Origin: Clostridium saudiense
GTDB lineage: Bacteria; Bacillota; Clostridia; Clostridiales; Clostridiaceae
Assembly (NCBI RefSeq): GCF_000577815.1
Contig: NZ_CBYM010000012.1
Coordinates: 1-64,000, forward strand
Length of the DNA stretch: 64,000 nucleotides
Direction of reading: 5' to 3'
The translations under genes were made by a program, and so were the position numbers. Every line of letters begins with the position of its first letter. The stretch's first letter is position 1. The notes under the pieces are model-generated. The model was not told where the DNA came from and ran no database searches. It saw only the letters and a list, made by a program, of their open reading frames with translations. Shown in pieces: positions 10,544 through 19,231 of this stretch.

Positions 10544-11158
10544 TCATATGTTTTTATACTTTTTTTCAAATGATTTAAGCCCTCTATAGTGTTTATCTAT
10601 AGTTTTAATTAACTTTGCTGGAACTCCACCAACAACAGTATTAGAATCAACATCCTTAGTAACTACCGATCCTGCTGCGATAATCGCATTCTCCCCAATA
10701 GTTACCCCTGGAACAACTGTCACACTAGCACCAATCCACACATTTTTCCCAATAATAACTGGTGCCGGTTTCATACCACTACGTAGTTCTGGTTCAAAAT
10801 TATGATTAAGAGTTGTAATTACAACATTATGCCCTATTAATGTACCATCTCCAATACGAATTCCCCCCTGATCTTGGAATCTACATCCTGAGTTAATAAA
10901 TACATTTTTACCAATATTAATATTCTTTCCACAATCAGTATAGAAAGGTGGAAACATAGCAAAACTATGATCCACCTGTTTACCTATTAATTTAGAAAAC
11001 AATCTACGGATTTCTTGTGGTTCATGATAAGAATTGTTTAATTCACATGTAACCTTCATAGCTTCTTGACTAAGCTCTATCATATATTTATGAACTTCCG
11101 ATCCACCCTCTATATTTAATCCACTATTCATATAATTTAAAAATTCATTAAGTTTCAT
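10544..11158 (-). CDS. Sugar O-acetyltransferase (maltose/galactoside type, left-handed beta-helix)
   Basis: A 204-residue hexapeptide-repeat acetyltransferase of the LacA/Maa group, which moves acetyl from acetyl-CoA to a sugar hydroxyl. The N-terminal helical cap (residues 1-60) is followed by repeated [IV]G-[EKD]N-[AV] hexads from ~75 to 190. The catalytic histidine lies in [12 protein letters not shown], and the C-terminus shows the GVPAKLIK motif. It is a single gene between the AraC regulator and the DXS-like gene. Such enzymes are thought to detoxify non-metabolised sugars; the true substrate is unknown. Confidence 0.9.
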   Translation of the reverse strand: MKLNEFLNYMNSGLNIEGGSEVHKYMIELSQEAMKVTCELNNSYHEPQEIRRLFSKLIGKQVDHSFAMFPPFYTDCGKNINIGKNVFINSGCRFQDQGGIRIGDGTLIGHNVVITTLNHNFEPELRSGMKPAPVIIGKNVWIGASVTVVPGVTIGENAIIAAGSVVTKDVDSNTVVGGVPAKLIKTIDKHYRGLKSFEKKYKNI

Positions 11159-11310
11159 ATTTTAACTTGTAAAAATTCTATTTTTAACAATAAAATTTCT
11201 ACAATGCCTCCTTATTCATTCTACTTCATCTATACACATATATTATATGACTCAACACTTATATATAACTAATACTTATATCAAATACCTATATATACTT
11301 TAATGATTAT

Positions 11311-11340
11311 AAAATAGGTAGTAACTTTTGAACCTATTTC
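11311..11340 (-). terminator. Hairpin after the DXS-like gene
   Basis: The arms AAATAGGT and ACCTATTT are followed on the minus strand by TTATAATC. This is a weak terminator candidate about 37 bases after the stop. The rest of 11159-11376 shows only AT-rich promoter-like DNA. Confidence 0.45.
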
Positions 11341-11376
11341 TATAACCGCTTTTAATATATTATTTAATTATTGTTA

Positions 11377-13143
11377 CTATTTTAATGCATTTTTAATATC
11401 TTCAACAATTAACTCTTCTGTTAAATGATATCTTTCATATAATTCTTCCATTGATACTCTATCTGTAAATTCTTTTGTAGCACCAAAATTTAATACCTTC
11501 ATATCTTTATCACCATAGAATCTAGAAATTTTTTCTCCGAAACCACCATCAAGAACTCCATCTTCTAAAGTAATTACTAATTTGTGACTCTCTAATAAAT
11601 CCGTTAACATCTCCTTATCAATGCCTGTAATAAATCTAGGATTTATTAACGTTGCATTTATTCCAGTATCTACCTTTAACTTTTCTTGAACCTTTCTTCC
11701 AAGGTCATGGAATGATCCAAGTCCAATAATTGCAACTTCATTTCCTTGTATAGTTTTTTCATAAACATTTAAATCACCAAAATCAGGTTCAACACTTACT
11801 CCAGTTGTTATAACATTCCCATTTGGTACACGTATAGCTACTGGGTGATCTTTTTGTTCTATACCCCATTCAATCATTGCAAGATACTCTTCTTTATTTG
11901 TTGGTGCAAGATATACTATATTAGGTATATTAGATATTAATGGTATATCGAATATTCCTAAATGTGTAACATCTCCACCAGTTATTCCTGCCCAAGAAAC
12001 CATAATAAGCGCAGGATTATTATTTATTGCAAGGTCTTGTGATAATTGATCATAAGTTCTTTGAACAAATGAACTTAAAATTGATACTACTGGCTTTCCA
12101 CCTTGTGAAGCTATTCCTGATGCAAGGGCTATTGCATGTTCTTCTGCTATCCCAACATCTACATATTGTTCCTTAAGGCTTTCTTCTTGTCTGAAATAAT
12201 TTAATCCAGCTGGCCCTGGAGTTGCCGCTGTTATTGCTACGATTTTTTTATCTTCTTTAGCTTTTTCGACCAAAAATTTCCCTAAAATATCTGTGTAACC
12301 TTCTGGAAATTCAATTTTATTTGATTCTTTATTTTCTAAATCAAATGGCATTACCCAATGAAAAGCTTCTTTATTTGCTTCTGCTTCTTCAAATCCTTTA
12401 CCTTTAATTGTATGGATATGAACTACTACTGGATGATTAGTATCTTTAACTTTATTAAATGCTTCTATAAGATTTTCAACATTATTTCCTTCTTCTACAT
12501 AAAAATATTCAAATCCTAGAGACTTAAAGAAATTATCTTCTGCAGTTCCATTAGTTTCTCTAAGTTTTGCTAAATTTTTATATAATCCACCATGGTTTTC
12601 TGCAATTGACATGTTATTATCATTTACTACTATTATTATATTTTTTCCTGATTCTGCAGCATTGTTTAAACCTTCATAGGCTTCTCCACCACTTAAAGAA
12701 ACATCACCAATTACAGCTATAATATTTTCATTTTGTCCTTTAACATCTCTAGCTTTAGCTAATCCACATGCTAAACTAATTGAAGTTGAAGTATGACCTA
12801 CAGTAAAGAAATCATGCTCACTTTCATGTTGTGATGTATATCCTGTAATATCAGCAAACTTTTCTGGATTAATAAAACTTTCTTTTCTTCCAGTTAAAAT
12901 TTTATGTGGATATGATTGATGTGAAACATCATATACTATTTTATCTATTGGTGAATTAAAAACATAATGCATTGCAATAGTTGCTTCAATCATCCCTAAA
13001 TTAGGTCCAAAATGACCACCTGTTTTACTTACTTTCTTTATTAATACATCTCTTATTTCTTGAGCTAATATATTTAATTCCTCTCCACTAAGAACTTTTA
13101 AATCTTTTGGTTCATTGACTTTACTTAAAATATTGTTACTCAT
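11377..13143 (-). CDS. 1-deoxy-D-xylulose-5-phosphate synthase-like thiamine-diphosphate enzyme
   Basis: A 588-residue transketolase-superfamily protein with DXS order: an N-terminal ThDP domain (GGHFGPNLG near 42-50, DVSHQSYPHKILTGR, GDVSLSGGEAYEG with the ThDP/Mg GD...N motif), a central pyrimidine-binding domain with the catalytic glutamate in VGIAEEHAIALASG, and a C-terminal transketolase domain (ALK end). It would condense pyruvate and glyceraldehyde-3-phosphate to DXP. Genuine DXS is usually about 620 residues and sits with isoprenoid or xseB/ispA genes. This one is shorter and lies alone behind a MerR-type promoter. It may be a second, inducible copy or have another acceptor. The start ATG follows GGAGG. 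Confidence 0.75.
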   Translation of the reverse strand: MSNNILSKVNEPKDLKVLSGEELNILAQEIRDVLIKKVSKTGGHFGPNLGMIEATIAMHYVFNSPIDKIVYDVSHQSYPHKILTGRKESFINPEKFADITGYTSQHESEHDFFTVGHTSTSISLACGLAKARDVKGQNENIIAVIGDVSLSGGEAYEGLNNAAESGKNIIIVVNDNNMSIAENHGGLYKNLAKLRETNGTAEDNFFKSLGFEYFYVEEGNNVENLIEAFNKVKDTNHPVVVHIHTIKGKGFEEAEANKEAFHWVMPFDLENKESNKIEFPEGYTDILGKFLVEKAKEDKKIVAITAATPGPAGLNYFRQEESLKEQYVDVGIAEEHAIALASGIASQGGKPVVSILSSFVQRTYDQLSQDLAINNNPALIMVSWAGITGGDVTHLGIFDIPLISNIPNIVYLAPTNKEEYLAMIEWGIEQKDHPVAIRVPNGNVITTGVSVEPDFGDLNVYEKTIQGNEVAIIGLGSFHDLGRKVQEKLKVDTGINATLINPRFITGIDKEMLTDLLESHKLVITLEDGVLDGGFGEKISRFYGDKDMKVLNFGATKEFTDRVSMEELYERYHLTEELIVEDIKNALK

Positions 13144-13183
13144 AATCTTTCCTCCACTACCTTTAACTTTTTCTTATATCTCT

Positions 13184-13214
13184 ATGTTAAATTCTGGAGT
13201 TAACTTCAAGTCAA
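13184..13214 (-). promoter_or_regulatory. MerR-type promoter of the DXS-like gene
   Basis: On the minus strand, a -35 TTGACT (13209-13214) and a -10 TAACAT (13184-13189) are separated by 19 bp, the long spacer typical of MerR-activated promoters. The spacer holds CTTGAAGTTAACTCCAG, an imperfect dyad centred on GTTAAC. No MerR gene is in the window. Confidence 0.6.
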
Positions 13215-13261
13215 TACTTTTTTCTAAATTTTATTCAAAAATGAAAAGTTAAATTCTCGAT

Positions 13262-13300
13262 TGCAATACTAAATTCACTTTAAAAAAGTTTAGAATTGCA
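13262..13300. repeat. Inverted repeat upstream of the DXS-like promoter
   Basis: TGCAATACTAAA and TTTAGAATTGCA (11 of 12 complementary) are separated by 15 bases. There is no T tract, so a protein-binding or structural role is more likely than termination. The remaining part of the 342-base gap 13144-13485 holds the MerR-type promoter and the ABC terminator. Confidence 0.45.
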
Positions 13301-13431
13301 CTAATAGTCAATTCTAATAATATATAATAGATTTCTCTCAAAAGGAGGATTTTGATTTCTATAAAAAATTTTTAATACAACTATAACTTCTTTCATCTTT
13401 AGGTTGTTATCAATACTCAATTAATACAAAA

Positions 13432-13463
13432 AGGATAATTTCCTTTTCATCAGAAATTATCCT
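13432..13463 (-). terminator. Rho-independent terminator of the ABC transporter operon
   Basis: A perfect 11-bp stem, AGGATAATTTC/GAAATTATCCT, is followed on the minus strand by TTTTTG. It lies 23 bases after the last permease stop. Confidence 0.85.
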
Positions 13464-13485
13464 CTATACATTTCTATTTTTATAA

Positions 13486-14370
13486 TTATTTTATTGCCCC
13501 TTTTGTTACACCATTTATAATCCATTTTTGAGCAAATAAATAGAATACTAATAATGGTAATAAAGCTAAAAGATATGAAGCAAATGCTACATTATAGTTT
13601 GTCCCAAATTTTGATTGGAATATATATTGTGCTAATGGTAATGTTGCTGAACTTTGCTCACTTAGTATTACAAGTGGCATCATTACATCATTCCATGCCC
13701 AAAGAGCTGTCATTATTCCAACTGTTGCATGCATCGGCTTTAACAAAGGGAATATAATCTTCCAAAATACAGTCCATTGTTTAGCACCATCAACATAAGC
13801 CGCCTCTTCTAATTCAAGAGGAATGTTCTTCAAATATCCAACATAAAGCAATGTATTCATTGATATACCAAATACCATATAAAGAATTATCATACCAACT
13901 TTATTATCTAAGTTAAAGAAACTTACTTGCTTAACAAGTGGTAACATTAACATTGAAAATGGTACAAACATTGCACTTACAAAATAAAAATATACAAATT
14001 TATAAAACTTTTTATGCATATTTCTTGCAATAGCATATGCAACTAATGAATTTGTAACAATAGTTACCACTACAGCTCCCGCTGTTATAAATAAACTATT
14101 CATTATTGTATGAAAGAAATTAGTCATCTCAATAGCTTGCTTAAAATTACTAAAACTCCATGACTTCGGAAGTGATAATATATTCCCCATCATTTCTGAT
14201 GGTTGCTTAAATGCAATAACAATAGTTATATAAAGTGGAAATAATATTGTTAATGAACAAATAATAAGTAATATAGTAATTGGCAAATTAACTTTTCCAT
14301 CTTCCTTCTTTATAAAAGATATTTTTTTTACTTTACTTCTATTATTAGATTTTAAACCTACCTCAGCCAT
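13486..14370 (-). CDS. msmG: ABC sugar transporter permease (MsmG/AraQ type)
   Basis: A 294-residue inner-membrane permease with about six hydrophobic segments, the MalG-like half of a CUT1 importer. The cytoplasmic EAA loop reads EAAYVDGAKQWTVFWKIIFPLLKP near residues 190-213, the docking site for the ATPase. Its start overlaps the upstream permease stop by one base (TAATG), which implies translational coupling. No ATPase gene is nearby, as is usual for CUT1 systems in Firmicutes that share MsmK. The substrate is inferred to be an alpha-galactoside. Confidence 0.9.
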   Translation of the reverse strand: MAEVGLKSNNRSKVKKISFIKKEDGKVNLPITILLIICSLTILFPLYITIVIAFKQPSEMMGNILSLPKSWSFSNFKQAIEMTNFFHTIMNSLFITAGAVVVTIVTNSLVAYAIARNMHKKFYKFVYFYFVSAMFVPFSMLMLPLVKQVSFFNLDNKVGMIILYMVFGISMNTLLYVGYLKNIPLELEEAAYVDGAKQWTVFWKIIFPLLKPMHATVGIMTALWAWNDVMMPLVILSEQSSATLPLAQYIFQSKFGTNYNVAFASYLLALLPLLVFYLFAQKWIINGVTKGAIK

Positions 14371-15233
14371 TATAATTGAACCTCCCTCTTCTCTAATACT
14401 TTAATTTGGAATAATGATATAGCTACAATAACTATAAAATATACAACTGAATTTGCTGATTGATATCCAAATTGACTTCCACCAAATCCTGCTTTATATA
14501 TAAGCATAGAAATTGATTCTGTCGATTGAGCAGGTCCCCCACCAGTTAAGGACATTATTTGATCAAATACCATTAAGAAGTTTTTCATGCATAAAACCAT
14601 ATTTATTGTAAAGAATGGTGCTATTAAAGGGAATGTAATCTTTCTAAATTGTAGCCATTTCCCTGCTCCATCAATTCCACTTGCTTCATAAACATCATCT
14701 GGAATTGTTTGAAGCCCCGAAATGTAAATTATAGTATTAAACGCTATCGATTGCCACGAAACTACAATTACAACAGCTATCCAGGCTAAGCTTGTACTAC
14801 CAAGTATGCTTTTACTAAGAACTTCACTCCCCATAACTTCACCTAACTTTGGAAGTATAAATGTAAAAATATAATTAAATATATATCCTACAATTAATCC
14901 ACCTAAAATATTAGGTAAAAAATATAATCCTCTTAATGTAGTTTTAAATTTTATTTTTGAATTTAACGCTAATGCTAATGTTAAACTTATTAAATTTACT
15001 ATTATTGTTGTAACTATAGCAAATTTAAAGGTAAACATATATGAATTTAGCACCCTTGAATCAGTAAATAAATCTTTAAAATTCATTAATCCAATAAAAT
15101 CAAAATCTCCAAATCCTCTAAAATTAGTAAAACTATACATTACCCCTTTTAATAACGGGAATGTGTGAAATAAGAAAAATACAACTATCATTGGTATTAT
15201 TGTACACAAGAAAAATCTATCTCTTTTTTTCAT
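14370..15233 (-). CDS. msmF: ABC sugar transporter permease (MsmF type)
   Basis: A 287-residue CUT1 permease with about six hydrophobic segments, partner of the following permease. Its EAA loop reads EASGIDGAGKWLQFRKITFPLIAP near residues 183-206. It is the second gene of the operon, 19 bases after the binding protein. Confidence 0.9.
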   Translation of the reverse strand: MKKRDRFFLCTIIPMIVVFFLFHTFPLLKGVMYSFTNFRGFGDFDFIGLMNFKDLFTDSRVLNSYMFTFKFAIVTTIIVNLISLTLALALNSKIKFKTTLRGLYFLPNILGGLIVGYIFNYIFTFILPKLGEVMGSEVLSKSILGSTSLAWIAVVIVVSWQSIAFNTIIYISGLQTIPDDVYEASGIDGAGKWLQFRKITFPLIAPFFTINMVLCMKNFLMVFDQIMSLTGGGPAQSTESISMLIYKAGFGGSQFGYQSANSVVYFIVIVAISLFQIKVLEKREVQL

Positions 15234-15252
15234 TTCTATTCACCCCTTCATA

Positions 15253-16506
15253 CTATTCTTTAATATACTGTCTATTTGCCTTTAACCATTCCTTTTGAAA
15301 ATTATTTAAGAACTTGTTCTTATCCCCATCTAAAAGATATGTTTGTATCATATCAGATGCTGGTAATTCTGCTGGATAATAATGATCTTGGAAGTCAACA
15401 ACCCTTGAATTTTCAAAGAATTCATCAAATACTTCAAATTTTGAATCTTCTTGCACTACCCCCTTAACTGCTGAGAATGCACTTTGTTCATCTATATAAG
15501 TTTTCGCATTTTCTTCTTCTAATAAAAAGTTTATAAACCTTATACTTTCCTCTTTATTCTTAGAATCTTTAGTAATAGCAAAATATACATCTACACCAGA
15601 AACTAATTTATTTTCCTCTTCATTATTAGATGCAGGTAACGGAAACATTCCTAGATTTAAATCTGGATTTACAGTTAAAATTGCAGGAATTGCATAACTA
15701 CCTTGTAAATACATTGCAGACTCCCCGTTAGCAAATGCTGTATTACCATCATTATAACCAACACCAAAGTTGTCAGAATGTCCATATTTCATTAACTTCA
15801 TAATCTTATCTGTTGTTTCAGAATAAATTTCATTAAATGTAGTTTCCTTACTATTTACCTTCTTAAAAGAATCACTACTAACTAAAGTACTTGCTATAGT
15901 GTTCCATGCAGGTAAAGAAGTCCATGACTCCTTTAATGTAAAGTAAAACGGTGTTATACCATTATCTTGTACAGTTTGAGCTAGCCCTAAAAATTCATCC
16001 CATGTTTTAGGTATTGATAACCCTAATTCCTCAAATATATCTTTATTATATATAACTCCACTTGCATTTAATGCATATGGCACACCGTAAATTCCATCTA
16101 CACTTTCAATTTCCAACTCCTTTAGCATTTGATTATAAATCGGATCAATAACACTAAAATCTATTTTCCCACTTAAATCTTCTAATATATTAGCATCTAC
16201 AAAATCTGCAAAACTTCTATCTGCTGATAGTGAAATAATATCTGGTGCATCACCTTTTACTAATCTAGTCTTTAATACAGTTGTTGCATCTGGTGGTGCA
16301 CTAACAACTACATCTATATCTGGATTTTCGGCTTCAAATTTTTCTACAAGTTTATTATAGGTATCTACAGCTTCTATCTTATTACTAAAGAACACTATCT
16401 GCTTTTTACTATTACCAATCCTAATACTACTTGTACAACCTGTTAATAATGTTGTTGCCATTGATATTGATACTAAAATTGTTGCTATCACCTTTTTCTT
16501 TCCCAT
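15253..16506 (-). CDS. msmE: ABC sugar-binding lipoprotein (MsmE type)
   Basis: A 417-residue extracellular solute-binding protein of the CUT1 class. The signal peptide ends in lipobox LLTGC with Cys24, so it is tethered outside the membrane. The mature part shows family features such as VSAPPDATTVLKTRLVKGDAPDII and the GVPYALNASGVIYNKDIF hinge region. It leads the transporter operon and is divergent from an AraC/MsmR-like regulator. Its promoter region contains a cre-like site and the CATGTCTAAATGTTAG box. Raffinose- or melibiose-type sugars are inferred from the alpha-galactosidase under the same box. Confidence 0.9.
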   Translation of the reverse strand: MGKKKVIATILVSISMATTLLTGCTSSIRIGNSKKQIVFFSNKIEAVDTYNKLVEKFEAENPDIDVVVSAPPDATTVLKTRLVKGDAPDIISLSADRSFADFVDANILEDLSGKIDFSVIDPIYNQMLKELEIESVDGIYGVPYALNASGVIYNKDIFEELGLSIPKTWDEFLGLAQTVQDNGITPFYFTLKESWTSLPAWNTIASTLVSSDSFKKVNSKETTFNEIYSETTDKIMKLMKYGHSDNFGVGYNDGNTAFANGESAMYLQGSYAIPAILTVNPDLNLGMFPLPASNNEEENKLVSGVDVYFAITKDSKNKEESIRFINFLLEEENAKTYIDEQSAFSAVKGVVQEDSKFEVFDEFFENSRVVDFQDHYYPAELPASDMIQTYLLDGDKNKFLNNFQKEWLKANRQYIKE

Positions 16507-16524
16507 TATCTCATTCCCCTCTTT

Positions 16525-16538
16525 TTATATCGTTTACA
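16525..16538 (-). promoter_or_regulatory. cre-like site before the ABC operon
   Basis: The minus strand reads TGTAAACGATATAA, about 13 of 14 to the Clostridium-style cre consensus TGWAANCGNTNWCA. It lies 19-32 bases before the binding-protein start, a position suited to repression by CcpA. Confidence 0.6.
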
Positions 16539-16593
16539 TAATTATATTTTAAAACTTTTTATAATAATTCTAAATAGATTAATGTAATTAAAA

Positions 16594-16609
16594 CATGTCT
16601 AAATGTTAG
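16594..16609 (+). promoter_or_regulatory. MsmR-like box 1 (before the ABC operon)
   Basis: CATGTCTAAATGTTAG lies 88-103 bases before the binding-protein gene. An exact copy is at 16698-16713, with close matches before the GPH symporter and alpha-galactosidase genes. Confidence 0.65.
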
Positions 16610-16697
16610 TTTTATTATTTGAAGTATATCTTTTAATTAATATATATTGCAATATATATCCTTCTAATTTAAAATTTATATATCGGTTTAATAAGCA

Positions 16698-16713
16698 CAT
16701 GTCTAAATGTTAG
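16698..16713 (+). promoter_or_regulatory. MsmR-like box 2 (before the AraC gene)
   Basis: An exact 16-bp copy of CATGTCTAAATGTTAG ends 14 bases before the AraC start and touches the ribosome-binding region (AGGAGG at 16717-16722). Binding there could limit the regulator's own expression. Confidence 0.65.
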
Positions 16714-16727
16714 ATTTAGGAGGATTT

Positions 16728-17585
16728 ATGTTAGATATATACTTTTTAGAAAATACTAATCGAAGTTTTAATGATTTATATCTCTGTTACTGCGGATTAG
16801 AAAAATGTGTTCCTTTATATTCATTTGGTCCAGCTGTTCGCCCAAATTATTTAATTCATTATGTATTGGATGGAGAAGGCTATTATTATGTAAATGACAA
16901 TAAATATAAAGTTAGAAAAAATCAAGGTTTCTTAATCGAACCTAATGTTGTTACATTTTATCAAGCTGATAAAGATAATCCTTGGACATATCTTTGGATT
17001 GGTATCGATGGTGATAAAGCTAAACTTTATCTCAATTCTGTTGGATTAGATTCTGAACATTTAATTTTTACTTATGAAAAAGATGATGCTTTAAAAGAAT
17101 ATGTATTAGAAATGTTAAAACATCATACAATGTCTGATTCTGATGCTTTTAAAATTGAAGGATTATTATACTTATTCTTCTCAAAACTGTGTGAAGATCA
17201 TAAAGAAATCTCATCATTAACAAGGGAGGAAAATACTAATAATTACATAAATAAAGCAATTGAATTTATTCAAAATAATTATCATAACTCTATAAAGGTA
17301 ACAGACATTGCTGATTATATTTGTTTAAATAGAAGTTATTTAACTTCCATTTTTCAAAGCAATTTAAATATGTCTCCTCAAAAATTCTTAATGAAATTTA
17401 GAATAACTAAAGCTGCTGAATTATTATATAATACTGACCTTCCAATTGCTAATATAGCATACTCCTGTGGCTATAGTGACCCTCTAGCCTTTTCTAAAAC
17501 ATTTAAAAAAATTAAAGGAGTTAGCCCTAAACAATATAGAGATACAAAAAAAGAAACAACTAAAAAATTTCTTTTATCTCAATAA
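16728..17585 (+). CDS. AraC-family regulator of alpha-galactoside use (MsmR-like)
   Basis: About 285 residues. A cupin sensor fills residues ~20-110 (SFGPAVRPNYLIHYVLDGEGYY, ADKDNPWTYLWIG) and two helix-turn-helix motifs fill ~185-280, closing with FKKIKGVSPKQYRD. I start at 16728, which follows AGGAGG by 5 bases; the ATG at 16707 lies inside a repeated operator box. The domain order and motifs match MsmR/RafR activators of raffinose-type operons. The divergent ABC transporter and the GPH and GH36 genes downstream share its putative box. A paralogue with the same sensor motif is at 44791. Confidence 0.9.
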   Translation: MLDIYFLENTNRSFNDLYLCYCGLEKCVPLYSFGPAVRPNYLIHYVLDGEGYYYVNDNKYKVRKNQGFLIEPNVVTFYQADKDNPWTYLWIGIDGDKAKLYLNSVGLDSEHLIFTYEKDDALKEYVLEMLKHHTMSDSDAFKIEGLLYLFFSKLCEDHKEISSLTREENTNNYINKAIEFIQNNYHNSIKVTDIADYICLNRSYLTSIFQSNLNMSPQKFLMKFRITKAAELLYNTDLPIANIAYSCGYSDPLAFSKTFKKIKGVSPKQYRDTKKETTKKFLLSQ

Positions 17586-17589
17586 AACA

Positions 17590-17624
17590 AAACTGGTTTG
17601 TATTTTTTTATTACAAACCAGTTT
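17590..17624. terminator. Bidirectional terminator
   Basis: The arms AAACTGGTTTGTA and TACAAACCAGTTT are perfect over 13 bp and flanked by a T tract on the plus strand and TTTTG on the minus strand. It separates the convergent AraC and GPH genes. Confidence 0.88.
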
Positions 17625-17649
17625 TTATTTATATTTACATTTTTATAAA

Positions 17650-19008
17650 TTATGCTGTTTCTAAAGGCTCATCTTTATTTAAATCTTCAAGTATCGCTTC
17701 ATATTCTTTTTCAGTTAAGTTATATCTTCTTAAAGATATAATACTACATACCGCAATTATTCCTGGTATTATTGAATACATTATATGTATTCCATTTAAT
17801 GTATTTACGGTTTGTGCTACATTTGCTTCATATCCAACAAATGCTAATACATATCCACATAAAGCCCCACCTATTGCACTTGCAAGTTTTGTTTTAAATA
17901 TATTTGAAGAGAATATCATTCCCTCTGATCTTTTACCTGTTTTCCATTCCCCATATTCAACACAATCTGCAACCATTGATGCTAAAGATATATTAGCTGC
18001 CCCTTCAGCAAGCCCCATAAAAGCATTTATCACTAACATCATTTTTAAGTTTGAATATTTTAATAAAAATATTGATAAAAAGCCAATAGCATTAATTGCT
18101 ATTCCAAATAAGGCTGTTTTTCTTTTTCCCAGTATTTTTGTTATACTAGGTGTACAAATTCCACCAAGCATTCCTGTTGTTATACTAATTCCATTTACTA
18201 AAGGAATATATAATTCTGCATTGAAATTATACTTTATATAATATATTGAAAACCCATTTCTTAGAGCATAAGTTATTTCTAACATTAACATAGATATTAA
18301 TACAATTCTTAAAGGTCTATTTGTTTTAAAAAGTTCTTTTAATTGCTTAATTCCTTGTTTTTGTGGCTTTCTATTTGTATTTATTTCTCTAACTCCCCAT
18401 ACAGTAACCCAAGTACAAATTGCAGCTGTTATAGAATATACTATTGCTACTATCGTCCAATTTCCAAACTTAGCTACTAAGGGAAGAGTAAATACTGAAA
18501 CAACTAAACTCCCTCCAAAGGCAATGGTTCTAGCTGATGTTATAATTTTAGTTCTTCCTTGTGCTGATTGAGTTATATTAGCAGATAATGACCAATAAGG
18601 TGTATCCATAGCTGTAAAACATATACCCCATAGTATATAAGATATATATACCCAAACTATTTTTCCTGTATCACTTAAATTTGGTGATGAAAAACACATT
18701 ATCGTCGCTATTCCCATGAATATTGGAACAAATAAAAGATATGGTCTACTCTTCCCCATCTTAGACTTTGTATTATCAACAATCATTCCCATAATAGGAT
18801 CTGTAATTGCATCGATTATTCTTGCAACCAAAAACAATGTACCTACAGCAGCTGCACTTATCCCAAAGCTATCCGTTAAATAAATTGTTAAATATGTACC
18901 TATCATTGCACATATAATATTATTGCCTAAACTCCCCATTCCAAAAGAAATTAACGTTTTCATAGAAACGTCACTTTCATTCCTATTTACTTTCTCTAAT
19001 ACTTCCAT
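17650..19008 (-). CDS. GPH-family sugar:cation symporter (MelB-like)
   Basis: A 452-residue transporter with about 12 hydrophobic segments, of the glycoside-pentoside-hexuronide family. The N-terminal conserved region has ARIIDAITDPIMGMIVDNT near residues 47-65, with the cation-site aspartates known from MelB. It would import a galactoside or other glycoside with Na+ or H+. It is a single gene with an MsmR-like box and a cre-like site upstream, placing it in the alpha-galactoside regulon; melibiose is the simplest guess. Confidence 0.88.
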   Translation of the reverse strand: MEVLEKVNRNESDVSMKTLISFGMGSLGNNIICAMIGTYLTIYLTDSFGISAAAVGTLFLVARIIDAITDPIMGMIVDNTKSKMGKSRPYLLFVPIFMGIATIMCFSSPNLSDTGKIVWVYISYILWGICFTAMDTPYWSLSANITQSAQGRTKIITSARTIAFGGSLVVSVFTLPLVAKFGNWTIVAIVYSITAAICTWVTVWGVREINTNRKPQKQGIKQLKELFKTNRPLRIVLISMLMLEITYALRNGFSIYYIKYNFNAELYIPLVNGISITTGMLGGICTPSITKILGKRKTALFGIAINAIGFLSIFLLKYSNLKMMLVINAFMGLAEGAANISLASMVADCVEYGEWKTGKRSEGMIFSSNIFKTKLASAIGGALCGYVLAFVGYEANVAQTVNTLNGIHIMYSIIPGIIAVCSIISLRRYNLTEKEYEAILEDLNKDEPLETA

Positions 19009-19109
19009 ATTTAATACCTCTCTTTTTATTACTTTTTTTTGCTACAATTGTTTTATTATCACTATTATGTTTGTTTCTACATTTTAATTATAATCATCGC
19101 TATTGCTCT

Positions 19110-19123
19110 CGAAAACGTATTAA
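19110..19123 (+). promoter_or_regulatory. cre-like site before the GPH symporter
   Basis: CGAAAACGTATTAA matches about 11 of 14 positions of the cre consensus with the central CG intact. It lies 102-115 bases before the gene. Confidence 0.35.
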
Positions 19124-19134
19124 TGTTTTTAAAA

Positions 19135-19150
19135 TATGGTTAAATGTTAG
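19135..19150 (+). promoter_or_regulatory. MsmR-like box 3 (before the GPH symporter)
   Basis: TATGGTTAAATGTTAG matches the CATGTCTAAATGTTAG box at 13 of 16 positions. It has the same orientation relative to the gene as the other boxes and lies 127-142 bases before the start. Confidence 0.55.
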
Positions 19151-19172
19151 ATATACTATTAAAATTCTAAAA

Positions 19173-19211
19173 AAGATAGCATAAAACTACTATTTAAATT
19201 TATGCTATCTT
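19173..19211 (-). terminator. Rho-independent terminator of alpha-galactosidase 1
   Basis: The perfect arms AAGATAGCATAA and TTATGCTATCTT are followed by TTTT on the minus strand. It lies 21 bases after the stop. Confidence 0.8.
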
Positions 19212-19231
19212 AATATTTATATTATAAATTT

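Noticed and set aside
16707-16727. Upstream ATG start for the AraC gene
   Set aside because: This ATG is part of the repeated regulatory box, and the AGGAGG site lies after it; the start at 16728 fits better.
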